From positions 118,633 to 182,632 of the forward strand of contig QAXH01006322.1 of assembly GCA_004335635.1 (NCBI GenBank): a stretch of DNA of 64,000 nt, in the 5' to 3' direction. The notes under the pieces are model-generated. The model made no database searches. It saw nothing but the letters and a program-made list of their open reading frames with translations, and was not told where the DNA came from. Shown here piece after piece: positions 37,301 to 48,900 of the stretch. Both the position numbers and the translations under genes were made by a program. This DNA is from Chloromonas sp. AAM2 (taxonomy: Eukaryota; Chlorophyta; Chlorophyceae; Chlamydomonadales; Chlamydomonadaceae). Within the stretch, counting starts at the first letter, position 1, and each line of letters starts with the position of its first letter.

Positions 37301-39568
37301 AGGAACAAAGCAGCGGATCATTGAACAGGGGAGGGGGATCCAGGGCATCTCTATCGTCAAGCCAACCTTCACTAGTTAACGCATCATGTTCAAGAGTTAA
37401 GAACCCCGACTGACCGATCGACTGACTGACTGACTGACTGACTGACTGACTGACTGACTGACTGACTGACTGACTGACTGACTGACTGACTGACNNNNNN
37501 NNNNNNNNNNNNNNNNNNNNNNNNNNNNNNNNNCTGACTGACTGACTGACTGACTGACTGACTGACTGACTGACTGACTGACTGACTGACTGACCGACTG
37601 ACTGACTGACTGACTGACTGACTGGGGCCGTATGTTATGCCTGTGGCTGCAGTCCCGGCGAGGGCCTCGAGCCCATGTACAGTGCGGCGCTGCGGGTGTT
37701 GGCCGCACCCTCCATGTCGGGGGGACTGGGGGTCACGCCGCAACTGGACCCCATCAAGGTGTGTGTGAGTGTGTGGGTGCTCTGGGTGTGTTCGGGTGAG
37801 TGTAAGGCTGTGTGGGTGCGTGTCAGGCTGTGTCGGGGTCACACTGCACTGGACCCCAGGGTCTTAATGGGTGAGTGTGCGGGGTGTGGTTAACATGACC
37901 CGATCAAGGTGATGGCGCAAACGCTGGTAGTTAGATGGTTGCATGGTTGATAGACAGGTAGACGGACAGACAGACGGACAGACAGACGGACAGACAGACG
38001 GACAGACAGACGGACAGACAGACAGACAGACGTATTCATTTATTGATTGATTGATTTTAGAGAGGCACGTAGCCTTTTCTCGCACACGGTGTCTGCTTTT
38101 CCTTGATGCTGGACAGGTTCTGAACGCCCTGCCTGACGGCATGCCCGTGTCGCTTGCGGGGGAGACACTGGCCAGCATGGTCACGGCCACTGCACACGCA
38201 CACAGAAACGCACAGGTGTGTATGTATGTATGTGTGTAGAAACTGTTTTCTGAATGAACCCGTTCATGTCACATGTGCTTTCTCACGCTAACGGATAAGT
38301 TTGTCATTGTGTCAGGTCTCAATTCTTTTTACCTAAAGTGATATTGGGAATAGCACATGGTGGGCTATCCATGTCCAGGCGGGCCTTGCCACTGCTCCTG
38401 ATATCAGGCAGCAAATGAAAGCGAAGTGTGTCACTTCCGACGCATGGTTGCTCCTGCGCCCCCAACAGAGGGTGGTGGCTTTACATTACAGCTGCCAGCG
38501 GATTAGGGCAGTGATGGCACACAGCAGCGCAGGCATAGCTTGTACTGCTGATGTTTCCTCGGTTGGATTCCAACCTCTGGAGGTGCTTGTTGTAACCTTT
38601 AGGAGGTACTTGTTGTAACTTTGCCCTGTATTCAGCCAGCTGAGCTGTGGAGAAGTTTGGTCGCCCGAGCACGACAAAGAAAAGTGCTGCAATCATCTTC
38701 CACTCAGTGACTGGTCCAAACAGTGAAGCCTTTGCTGCTTTGTGATGCGCACTGGCCTTGGTGACGATGCTTCCTGCTGGCTGGCCGTGTGACCAGGTGC
38801 TCAAAGCGCTGTACCGCGCACAGAACCTGGAGTTGCGTGCGGAGTCCCTGGCGTTGAGTTCTCAGGTGCGCAGCCGACATGCATGCACCCCTCCATGCAC
38901 CCAGCAGCCACGGAGGCCACATGCATATGAACTGCAGCACTGACATGAACAAGCCACCTAAGCTCATCTTGTGTTTCGGCCATTCTCACTTACGGTCAGC
39001 TTCTCGTGCTTTCCACTTGCACACACACCCAGACACGTCTGCAGTGGCAACTACTACTGTGCAGATTTCATGCATCAAAGTATGCCTTGGACGTACACAT
39101 GCATACATGTTGCCTTACTGTACATCAGAAGAAATGAAAGAAACGAAAAAAAACGTAAGGAATGTCTTGTGTGCATGCTTTGCACTGCGTTCAGCGAGTG
39201 GTTGTGAGTGAGAGCACCACCTGCCAGAGCTGCCACCGACTGCTGGCTGGCAGGGTGTTCACACGGTGAGTCGTGCGGTTAGTGCAGGGCCGCAACAGAT
39301 TCAATGGCTCATCAGGTGCCTGCTTTCTGGCAGTCATCTGTCTCTTGATATCTTCATGCTGCTCAGCGAAAGCATTCACGTGGTGAGCCAATCATGGGCA
39401 TGGGGGTATCCCAGCCTATGTATTCCTCTGTTTGTGGTTGTCGCTTGCTCATAAACCAGATGTAGTTGTTTAGGGTGGATTGCGCTTGTCTCTGGCTGCA
39501 GGAGCCCCTCCGGCATGCTGCTTTGTGACCGCTGTGTGCGGGTCAGCCCCCCAGAGGACGATGCCTAG
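28387..39568 (+). CDS. VPS39-like: VPS39/TGFBRAP1-type vesicle tethering protein, about 20 exons
   Basis: VPS39 and its relative VPS3/TGFBRAP1 are HOPS/CORVET subunits that tether endosomes and vacuoles and bind Rab GTPases. Exons read include 28387?-28541 (RITCLVVDHRLRRLFLGLSN, first CNH blade), 29308-29439, 30114-30180, about 30450-30730, 30904-31083, 31620-31808, 32257-32364, 32700-32898, 33285-33441, 33910-34097, 34597-34760, about 35010-35870, 36490-37267, 37653-37758, 38117-38215, 38797-38865, 39195-39265 and 39502-39568. Order: CNH beta-propeller, clathrin-heavy-chain-like repeat (AVDTLCLRLLVECGLAG, VELVLQKLPWLLDMYPGEAL, RRRGDHSAALQILVVRLGDV, VLNALPDGMPVSLAGETLA), and a C-terminal Cys motif (CQSC...CDRC). 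The exon at 36490 carries a poly-Gln run. The start, one or two early junctions and a frame change near 35.3 kb remain unresolved. Confidence 0.82.
28560..28740. repeat. GCATCATGRCRT repeat in the first VPS39-like intron
   Basis: Units such as GCATCATGGCGT and GCATCATGACAT repeat about fifteen times after the donor at 28541. Confidence 0.85.
29246..29298. repeat. CACT tetranucleotide run before a splice acceptor
   Basis: About twelve CACT units, with one CTAACTCG interruption, lie directly upstream of the acceptor at 29307 in the VPS39-like gene. Confidence 0.9.
29440..30113. other. AT-rich intron of the VPS39-like gene
   Basis: This 674-base intron is clearly more AT-rich than the flanking exons (for example 29760-30020). 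It contains a small duplication, GGGCTAGCAAGC / GACTAGCAAGCG with GTTGGTTAAAGCT, at 29536-29605. No exon was seen inside it. Confidence 0.5.
37406..37624. repeat. Long GACT tetranucleotide array with an assembly gap
   Basis: An almost perfect GACT array spans an unresolved run (N, 37495-37533) inside the VPS39-like intron between exons 36490-37267 and 37653-37758. The true array length is unknown. The array ends about 30 bases before the acceptor. Confidence 0.95.
37955..38036. repeat. GACGGACAGACA repeat
   Basis: Units of GACGGACAGACA, ending in pure GACA, repeat in the next intron of the VPS39-like gene. Confidence 0.9.
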
Positions 39569-40806
39569 GGGCTTCGCAGGTCGCTATGTATTACCCTGCC
39601 CCGACATGGAACTGGGATGCATGATTACAGCATCTGAAAGCCTCTGCATTTACCAGCTGCCAGCTCTGATTAAGCAGGGTTATAGTATTGCTTCTTGGTG
39701 CTAGTATTGCTTGTTTTGAACCCTCATATGAGCAGTGCTGAACTCTGCCTGTGACTGTTTTTCCAAACACAACATCACATGCTGTGTAAGCTTCGTGGGC
39801 GTACTGAAGCTGTAACCAACAAACAGGCACTCAATCGCTTCTGTGGTTGGCCCCCCGTTGCCAAGAACTGTTGCAGCACGACCGAAGTATACGGAACGGC
39901 TTCTTCTACTGCACGCTTCTGGTTCTCAACGCTCGCCTGTCTCCAACCACAGAACATCGAGCTTCAGGGGCCTTGGCCACCATCAGTTAGCCACTGCACA
40001 TGCGTCAAATGCGCTGCCAACGCCATCCACATCATTACTAATCCATCAGTGGACGCGTACCATTCGTCTGGTTCACTGGTTGCCATCAAGCTGCAGCTCT
40101 AAAGCTGGCATGCTCAAGTAATGGGCAAGCATGTCCGCAAAAAAAAAAGGTTCACCCTTCGCCCAATGGTGGGTCTTCAGCTGCCTCATGCCTCATTGGT
40201 CACGGTGGCCCACTTCTTTCTCGATGCGGGGGTGGATTTCAATCTCCAATACATGGCAAGCTGACCTGCAGGCATACACCTTTCCGCAATCGTGTGTATG
40301 TCACGCCAGGGTTGCAAAGGTACACAACGCTGCCACGCGCCAGTGACTCGAGGATCTGTAGACGAGTGGGAGTCAATTGGTGCTCTTCCCGGGTTATGTG
40401 CCACCTTCGTCTACATCGTTGTACTTACAGTCGCCTATCAAATCCTGCAGGTCCGCAGCTCAACCAATCACAAGGTGCCGACGCAATAACATTTTTGTTT
40501 AGTTTGGCGATATGAAATTTATACCATCCGAACAGATATCACAAAGGAGATGCGGGTGACCGCTAAGCGCCTTGACAGTTTGGCACTGCAGCAACCGTAG
40601 CAAGCGAAAACGTGATGATGATGATGAGATTTGCTCAAGGGGCCTGGAACACTGAGAACCATTGTCATCGGAAACGCCACCATCAGCAAAATCATCCAGC
40701 TAACAACCAAAAACCCACGTCTGCCTGAAACTAAAGCCTCAAACTCGAACCACTCAGTCATGTATGCTTGTCTACTTGCAGCAGCGTAGGTTCCAGTCAG
40801 AGATTT
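39569..40806. other. Convergent intergenic region
   Basis: This region lies between the stop of the plus-strand VPS39-like gene and the stop of the minus-strand GT49 gene. No exon was recognised. A short A run (40138-40148) and ordinary sequence are present. Two 3' UTRs are expected here. Confidence 0.35.
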
Positions 40807-43800
40807 CTAATCCCTAGGCTGGCTTCCGTGCAGCGGGGGCGCTAGCAGGCTGCACATCTCGAGCTTTGCCCTGAGCTGCTTGACTATGCCCCGAGGCCAG
40901 GGCGCCTTGGCGGGCGGATCGAGGTAGGGCGGCCTGACAGCCGAGGGCTGGCCCATGTGCCACCTGCACAGCGCACCAACCGTGAACAGTGCGTGTGTGT
41001 GTGTGTGTGCGTGCGTGCGTGTCTGCGTGTGTGCGTGCGCGTGTGTGCGTCTAACATTTGTATTGCCGCAAAAGGGACAGACGAGCAAGTATTTGAACAA
41101 GTGCGTGCGTGTGGATGTCAAGCAGACGACTTTCTTGCAAGGACCAGATGCCCACTGGCATAGCATCGACGCCTTTGGCTCTGACAGAGCATCGGTTGGC
41201 TGTCAGGCCAACCACATTTTGTTGTTGTCTAGGACCACATGTTCTCCTGCCACGTTCACGCAGTTTTGCTTAACTGTTCCCCAACTCCTATCAATGTTGG
41301 GCCTAACCCCCTTCCAAAGCGCACCTGCTTGTGTAGTTTGACCACCAGGGCAGCTGAGCACCCAGCCGTTTCATGGCCTGGTCCACATGCGGGTGCTCAC
41401 CCTCTGGCACACGATTGCTGTCAAACGTCAGGAGAGCCCTGCCGATAGGCCAGGTGTATGCGCTAAACATGCGCGCGTATAGGTCTAGCAGCAGCTCATG
41501 CAAACGAACGTCTGCCTTCATGGCTGTGGTGATGTGTAGCCCACGTGCATGGGTGAGCTGGTGAGCATGGGCATTGATGACGTCAGGAGCATGTAGAGGG
41601 GCTGTTGCAGCACTGGCTGCGTCCTGCTGTGTGTTTTGGTTGTTGCTGTGAGGCCCAATAAACTCAGGTTCACGGGACGTCCCTGCATGGCCGGTTGCTT
41701 TCCGTAATTCAAACGCAGCGCGCCTGTTTGCCGGCTGACTGGCTGTAGTGGCTTCTGTGCTACTTGTGTCGGCTTGTGTTGTCTGATTGAATGGCAGGTT
41801 CTGGCTATTACCGTCGCCAGGCGGCTGCCATCGATCCTGATGTGGCACGTGCTGCGCATCTGACAGTGTTGACCAACGGAAAACGCCCCATAGCCAAGCC
41901 CACCAAATGCCCAGCCCGGATGCTGCGGTACTGTGGCTGCCTGTGGCCTGCTCACCTTGGCCGTTGGGAATGATTCCTACCGCTTCAGCCATTACTGGAC
42001 TACGTCGCGAGCTGTCTGCTGTGCCGCTGGTCTTGCCCTGTTGTGACCATGCCCCGTGTTTTGACAACAAGAACGATGCCACAGCCAGGGATATGTTCCA
42101 AGGTGCAGTGACGCTGCGCCTTGCTACCGTGCTCTGCAAGTCATCACCACTGGGCGTTGTCGCATTCAAGATAGACTGATTGTTGACCCAGGAAAGGTAC
42201 TTCGACACTGGAGGGCCGCGTGCTGCCGCCTGCATGAGACCTTTGGCCTTGAATGCGTGCGAAACGGCGGTGTGGCGGTGCGGAATGTGTATGAGCCATG
42301 CGTCTGGTAGCACGCGCAGCCTTAGCCGCATGTTGCCAGTCGCGTACAACACCTGGAGCTGCTTGTTGAAGCCGTATCCCTTGAAGCGCGTGTCATACCA
42401 AGGCAGAAGCGCCTTGTGGCCAATGAACCAAGGCTCAGCACCGCGCGCGTATCGGACCTCATATGCGCTGGGTGCGTCGAACCACCGCTTGTAGTCAACG
42501 ATCCAGTGCGTTCCTTTGCTGCAGTCTGCGGCGCACCAAAGGACATCAAGCATGTGAGGAGGTGACAAATGCATGGATCGCCCTGGTCCCGCCACGATAC
42601 AATCCTGCAATGAAGGCCGTGAAATGACCTTTGCAAGCCGTGGAAACGTGTTGCATCCTAACTTGTGTGTGCTCGGCCTGCGCTGATCCGGGAGTAAACC
42701 GAAGAACGACGCAGAAGTACGACGCCTGTAACAGCAACTTGAAGCGATGCCCTCTGTGCCAAAACCGTGCAGCGACGCAGTGAACCCCGCATAGTTCGCC
42801 CACGACAACCCTTAAACGCTGCTTTGGGCCAGCCACACGAACTCTCGACATGTTTCTACGCCGATACAATCCTAACCCGAGTTTGACCCCACTTACGGAA
42901 TGTGTCCAGCCAGCCTCTCTGCAGGAGCGCTTGAAGCTGTCGCTTGGTGCTGTACGAGGCGATCCTGGCTGCAGCCAGGCCATCCCTACAGTTCGCCTGG
43001 TGGCACAGAGGCGCCTCGAAGGCAGGAGGCACCAGCAGGCTGCCGGAGGCTGCATCCCGGACGATATCCTCCACTCGCTCGGGGTTGGTCAGCAGCGACG
43101 CACCGAACCGTGTATTGAATGTCAGGTCTACGTCGATCATGGACACGAGCGGAGTACGCGCCTGCAGGAATAGGCGAGATGCACAAGAGTCAGAGCTCGT
43201 CATGATAAGCCTCAGGTCGTAGAAAAGGTGCTTACCTCAGATGGGCCTGGGGTGCTTGACATGCAGCAACACCCAACAAACCATATCACAGACCAGGCCC
43301 ATCTCGGAACCTCTGGTCGTGACGGGAATCCAAGAGCCAGTCTGCCCCGCTGAAACCAGAGTGTTGTTGTCTTGATGAACATCAGCGAACACAATAGAGG
43401 GCAGTACTATGCCTGCTCTCATACGTCACCCTCAAGGCCACGTACAAGTGTACAATGTGTGTCTAGCGCGCCCTGCCTCAGGCGCAACCAACGCACCATG
43501 AGAGCTGCATAGTTGCGCAAACTGTTGATGGGGAAGAGGAACAGTGGCGCCACATCGTCGCGAAACACTTGCACGAACAGCATCACCGTCAGATGGCAGG
43601 CGGGCAGGCGGCCCAGAACCTCTGACTCAGAGAACGCGTTGTTGGCTGTGCTCGCGTCAACACGCCGTACGCTGTGGTGTGCCGACTGTTGGTTGCGGCG
43701 AGTGATGTAGCTGGAACGATCTATGAAGGCAGACTTGAGCAAGCCCGATTGCCCACCCAGAGCATTATCACTGTCCGTCTGTCCCTGAGTGCTTGCCTGG

Positions 43801-45638
43801 CCACTGCCGGATGCGTGTCCCATGCCACTGGCTGCTGCTGCTGCTGCAACGTGTGTGGGCTGATTGATCAGGCTGCGTGCAGCAGCTGTCAGGCCATGCT
43901 CGGCACCGGCTGCAGCGGCCTGGCGGGCTGCTTGTGCTTGAAAGAACTGCATGTCTGCCGTGAGCTTCCTGCCCCTGCAACGTGGCGTACGATGGCATAT
44001 GGATATCTGTTAAAGCTCATCCAGAAAAGGTTGAAACTGCTGGAACCTGCATCGGCACAGCCCACACGGCCCAATGCACCAACATGCGTACTGTCTGTGA
44101 CCCAACTTGCAGCATGCTGTTGTGTTGTGAAGCTTATGAACCCACCTAATACTCCGCTCCTGTCAACCTGCTAGCAGACGATAAGACTCTACCTTTTGCT
44201 ACCACCAGATAAAAGCCCTGCTATCAGACATGGCACCACTCACATAACTTCACCTTCAGCTTGCCTTAGTGGCACTAACATGACCCCAGACACCAGTAGA
44301 GCTCATACATACCCACTAGTCACAATTGTATACCTATCGCGCCACTACTATACTTAAAGATAAAACCCCTGCTCGCGGCCATGTGCATGCTTAATATGTA
44401 TGCACGCGTTCTCTGTTACCCGGCCTTAGCAACATCAGCATTGCCCAAGGATTTAGTAGAGCTCATGCACATCACACGCTACTCACTCATTGATTTTGAG
44501 GATCATGGCGTCCACTGCGGCCATGGCCTCATCCATCTTCTGCTTTGCCGCCCTGGGTGGTGCCCTTAACGCCTGTAACAAACGCCTTGATGAGCCGGTG
44601 CCGTTGCCTGCTGCTGGATGGTGCTGCTGTGGCTGCTCCCGCGCCAGCTGCAGCTGCTGCATCAGTTCCTGCAGCCGGTCTAGCTGCCGCTGTTGCAACT
44701 TGAGCTTTGACTCGACAGCACTTGGCTGTGGTGATGGCTTGCCCGCCCGGTCGTGATTATCATCATCTGACCTGTCGCGCCGTTTCCTGCGTTTCTTGCT
44801 ACTGCTGCCTACTGTCTGCTGCTGGCTTGCGCCGGTACTGCCATTCTGCCTGCTGCTCCGCCGCCTGCCACTTCGCTTGCTGCTGGCTGGTGCGCCTTGC
44901 TCCTGCTTTTCAAACTGTTTCAGCTGCCGTAGGTAGTAGTCCATATTGACGGGTTCACTTTCAGAGCCGAGTACAATGGGTAGCCACACAGCGGCAACCA
45001 TGGGCCCAGGCCAAGAATTGCACAGGTTTTGAAGCTGCCCCAAGCGCTCAAGGCTCAACGCAGTGAAGACTGTGATGGGGATCTGGGCACCCGCTGCTGC
45101 TGCTGAACCATTGGGTTGCTGTGTTGGTTGCCATGTCTTGGTCAAAAGCAGTCTGCAGTCAAGCAGGAGGACACGTATAAGTACAGCCGGCAGGCATCCT
45201 GCAGACAGGGCTCTCTCAGCCACTGTTGATGTTCAGACCGAAAGCATGTGCTGCCGTGAGGTGTGCTCAGTGCCATGTGCTGCTCATCGGAAGGGCCAGC
45301 TGTCAGCAGCCGGATGCAGAAGCTGCAAACCGCCGGTGCTCGTTGCTTGAACAACCAGCTCGTCAACAAAAACATGCACGTCGTGAGGCATGCGCCGCTC
45401 TGCCGTGCGTGCACAGTCGTGATCCGTGCTGCCTCGCCAGGCGCAATGCGTACCTTGGCTCCTCAGTGACTAAAGTTTCGTTCCAGGAAGGGGAGTCCCA
45501 TGAAAAGTCTGCATTGATGATATCTTCCACGGGATTGTAGTCGCTGGCTGTTCCAGCAAAGAAGCCCAGCACCATGCAGCGTCCAAGGTGGCTCAGCAAC
45601 AAAAGGAGCAAGCTTTTCCGCAGCTGCACATTCTTCAT
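40807..45638 (-). CDS. GT49-family (LARGE/B4GAT1-like) glycosyltransferase
   Basis: Exons (minus): 45638-45454, 45152-44487, 43974-43497, 43161-42877, 42604-41325, 40963-40807. The model is phase-consistent: 1016 residues. The exon 4 donor (CGG|GTTAGG) is weak; a stronger GTAAGT at 42896 does not keep the frame. The ATG at 45638 opens an N-terminal hydrophobic signal anchor (KSLLLLLLSHLGRCMVLGFF), as in type II Golgi enzymes. Marks: ITVFTALSLERLGQLQNLC, LFPINSLRNYA, the DxD metal/nucleotide-sugar motif in ARTPLVSMIDVDLTFNTRFG, VPPAFEAP, HWIVDYKRWF, YDTRFKGYGFNKQLQVLY and DAWLIHIPHRHT. In animals this family builds glucuronate/xylose glycans. The algal substrate is unknown. Two long low-complexity inserts interrupt or extend the domain: a Lys/Arg/Gln-rich one after VWLPIVLGSESE and a disordered one of about 230 residues after the final catalytic block. 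Confidence 0.85.
40990..41050. repeat. GTGC/GT microsatellite in the last GT49 intron
   Basis: A run of GT dinucleotides passes into GTGC units. It lies between exons 40807-40963 and 41325-42604, close to the acceptor on the gene strand. Confidence 0.85.
44190..44470. repeat. Diverged tandem duplication in a GT49 intron
   Basis: The pair AGATAAAAGCCCTGCT (about 44209) and AGATAAAACCCCTGCT (about 44360), and the pair AGTAGAGCTCATACAT (about 44303) and AGTAGAGCTCATGCAC (about 44456), occur in the same order about 150 bases apart. This suggests an old duplication of a 150-bp unit in the intron between exons 43497-43974 and 44487-45152. Confidence 0.55.
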
Positions 45639-45984
45639 TATTGTTAGAGGACATCCATATAGGCTCTCGCCACAACAAAAGAACGCTTGTCCAGCTGAAA
45701 ACAAAATCAAAATGCTGAATTCGTTTTTGCTACGGCTTCCTTAGCATTTGCACTCCTCAGCATGAAACAGTACTGCGCATTGTTTTCCTGCTGTCGAGCC
45801 CAAAAGCCAGACTCGCCCCCCAACAGAAACGGGTTATGTGCTCCTTCGCTCCAATGAGATTAGGCTGGCAATTGAAGCCGAACATACCATCAATAGACTA
45901 ACTGAGCACAACATGACCAAGTTGTGTCAAGCACTGCCTCTGGCATCGAAGGAAGCTTGAGATTGCTGGCGCGGCTCGCGCAGC
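45639..45984. promoter_or_regulatory. Compact divergent promoter region
   Basis: Only 346 bases separate the ATG of the minus-strand GT49 gene from the ATG of the plus-strand coiled-coil gene. Unless hidden 5' exons exist, both promoters and both 5' UTRs lie here. No TATA box or named motif could be assigned. Confidence 0.5.
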
Positions 45985-48900
45985 ATGCCGAAGAAGGCCA
46001 AAGCTCCAAAGGCTCAGCAACATCCGTTGCAAGCCCAGCTTGAAGAGACCCAGGCTGATTTGGCTTCCAAGGTAGGAGCCAGCATGTACTGGCATGTCAT
46101 GTTCCCAGGCACAATGACAGGCTTCCTTAGAGAGATAATGCTGGTATGGCGCAAGGCTGAAGAGTCCAAGTTGGATGCAGGTTTCAATCCGCAGTTTGAT
46201 GGCTGGCACATGTTGGCACAGTAGGGCCCAGAAGATTTGGATGCCTTCCGCCATGCAGGACAGCAAGGTTGCTGAACTCCAAGCAGCACTCGCCCAGGCG
46301 CAGGCTCAGGTGCAGCAGCTGCAACAGGATGCTGGAGAGAGCAGCAGGCTGGACTCAGGTGGTGAGCAATCCCTAAACAATCTATTGCTCACAGCAGTGT
46401 GAAAACTGAGCACATGTCAAGATGCTCAACACTGCTTCTTCTGTGCAGTCCAGCATCTGCTCAGGTCACAGCGTGAGGCCGCCTCACACTTCAATGATTA
46501 CGAGGTGCGACACAATTTCGGATGGTGAAATGGGGTTGCCAATGCCTCAAACCACTAACACCACCTGAGGTTTCAAACACTCATGGCAATAGCAGCATTA
46601 CTTGAGCCGTAGTTGTCACCTGCGCAGACAGCATGGCTGCAATCGGTTAATCACTGGGGGATGCTGCCATGGACATGCAAAGGAAAGTGACAGAGGCGGG
46701 GATGGTGGTGTAGAGGAGGTACAGGACTGCCTGGATGGAGCAGCTTACAGACCTGCATGAAGCATACATACATATGACATGTGGGTGCAGTGGACATACA
46801 CCGCTGATGTCCTTTTCCTGTTACATTTGATCTGTACACAGAATCGTGTGCTTGTGCTGGAGCTCCAGAGCATGGTGGAGCGGTACCGCATCATGGACGT
46901 GGATGTGAGTGGGCAGGGCTAGAACGGAAATATCAGGGCTGCATGCAGGAGGGCATGGCAGGCATGCCGCTCATGGTGCAGCGAACAGGGCATGCCACAA
47001 AACAGAAGGACAGGAGATTAGATCGCGTGTTTAGGCCAGCTGCAGATGTCATTGTGCAGTTGTATGTATACATCTGCTGGCTGGGAAGTGGTTCTGTGGA
47101 ATACCAGAGATGTGCGTGTGCTGATGCATGCATTCGCATACCGTGACACATGGCTAGGTAGGGCCCGGGCGAAGGCAGAACGTATCATCTTGTTCATGAA
47201 CGGAGGCCGTGTTTTGTGCGTATGCTTGTGTATATACCTGTATGTGTATGCTTGAATGTATGCTTGTGCGTATGCTTGAGTGTGTGCTTGAGTGCATGCT
47301 TTTGCGCATACTGTGGCCTGACTACAGCCTGCTCTGTTGCACGTGTGCCATGCAGTCGCTGTCTGAGCACAACCATGAGCTGAGGGACGAGGTCATGCGC
47401 CTCAACGCGGAGAACATGGATCTGTCAAGGTCTGGATGGAGGCAGGGGGCAGAAGAGGGAGGCGGCCGGCATATGGCAGTGAAACGTCCGGACAGGGGCT
47501 GTGGGCGCAGGGAGCAGGGAGGGGAAGGGAAGGAGCAGGGAGAAGGAGCAGGGAGGGGAAGGGAAGAGAAGGTGGACAAAGGGCAGTAAGGTTGAAGGGC
47601 CTACACGCCTGGAAACCGTCCTGAGCAGACGGCATGGCCAAGGCTAGTGCCGGGCAAGCCTTATTCGGAACGGGCTCGATATCATATCATTAATGATAAT
47701 GGCTTTTAGTGGTAATAGTGATAGTATTAGTGTTAATAATAGTACTGATGATGCCGGCAGGAAAGGGAGGGTGCGGGCGTATGGCAGTGAAACGTCAGGA
47801 TGGGATCAGGGGGCAGGAGGAAGGAGCGGGAAAGGACCGGACGTAGGGCAATTAATTGTGCTCTGAGCAGCCAATAACAGTGCAGTAACAGCAATTCAAG
47901 ACATGCTACGGGCCAAGGCGGGTAATGGGTAATAGGTTCATAACTATCTAACTAACATTGACAATAACGTGTCAATAACAGTGATGATTCTGGTAGTGCC
48001 CATGCAAGTGATGGTAATGGTAATGTATGGTAATGCTTGCAGGGCGCTAGCTGAGAGCGGTCAGCGTGCCCGGAGTGACGTGGCGCGCATCCAGTTGGCC
48101 TTGGAGGCAGCTGCCAGGGAGACGGTGGCCACGGCCCGGGACCGCATCTGCCGCGAGCTGCACGAACAGCTGGACGACAACATGCGGGCTCTGGTGGAAG
48201 AACACGGAAATCTGCAGGTGGGGCGCTGTCAAGGCGTTTGGGACAATTAGGGTGAAGATGAAGGGCCGTGATACTGGGGGGGGGAAGGGCAGAAAGAAGG
48301 CCAGGAAAAGGCAAGGAGGCGGGGGGTGGCGGCGCGGCTCTTGAACACTTGTGATAAGATGTGGGAAAGGAAGCAGGGATGCCTGTGGCTGATTGCAAAC
48401 CGGCAGGCAGAGCAGACTTTTGAAACCAAAGTGGCAAACATAACACGTGTGCCAGCCATGCCCCCTGAGCGTTCGGGTTACTGTGTGACAACAGTGTGAT
48501 GCTTTGCTAGGCCGGCATTTTGGCAGTTGCACCGCCGCTGCACGAGCATTAAAAGATGTTGTGCATGTCAAGCTATGTTGTGTTGAGCTATGCGCAGTCC
48601 AGACCTGTAGGGATTGGCCACCACTATTCATCACCGGCCTTGTTCTTTATTTGATGTTGCGTCACGGTCTACTATACTTCAGTTATGATGCGTCACGGCC
48701 TCGCTTGTCCTCCTGTCTGCGCAGGCGTCCACAGTGGTCCTGTCCCAGCAGGCGGCAGCTCTGGACCAACAGTACCGCGCCATATCAAATGACAGGCAGC
48801 AATACAAGGTGAGAAAGCAATCACGCCTTACTGACAGCCTTATGACCCAGCTTCTGTCAACCCGTACACACGCACACCCCTTCAGTTGGCACCTTCATGA

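Noticed and set aside
37390..37842. Frame encoding repeated VSQS
   Set aside because: It is only the GACT tetranucleotide array read on the minus strand, through a run of N.
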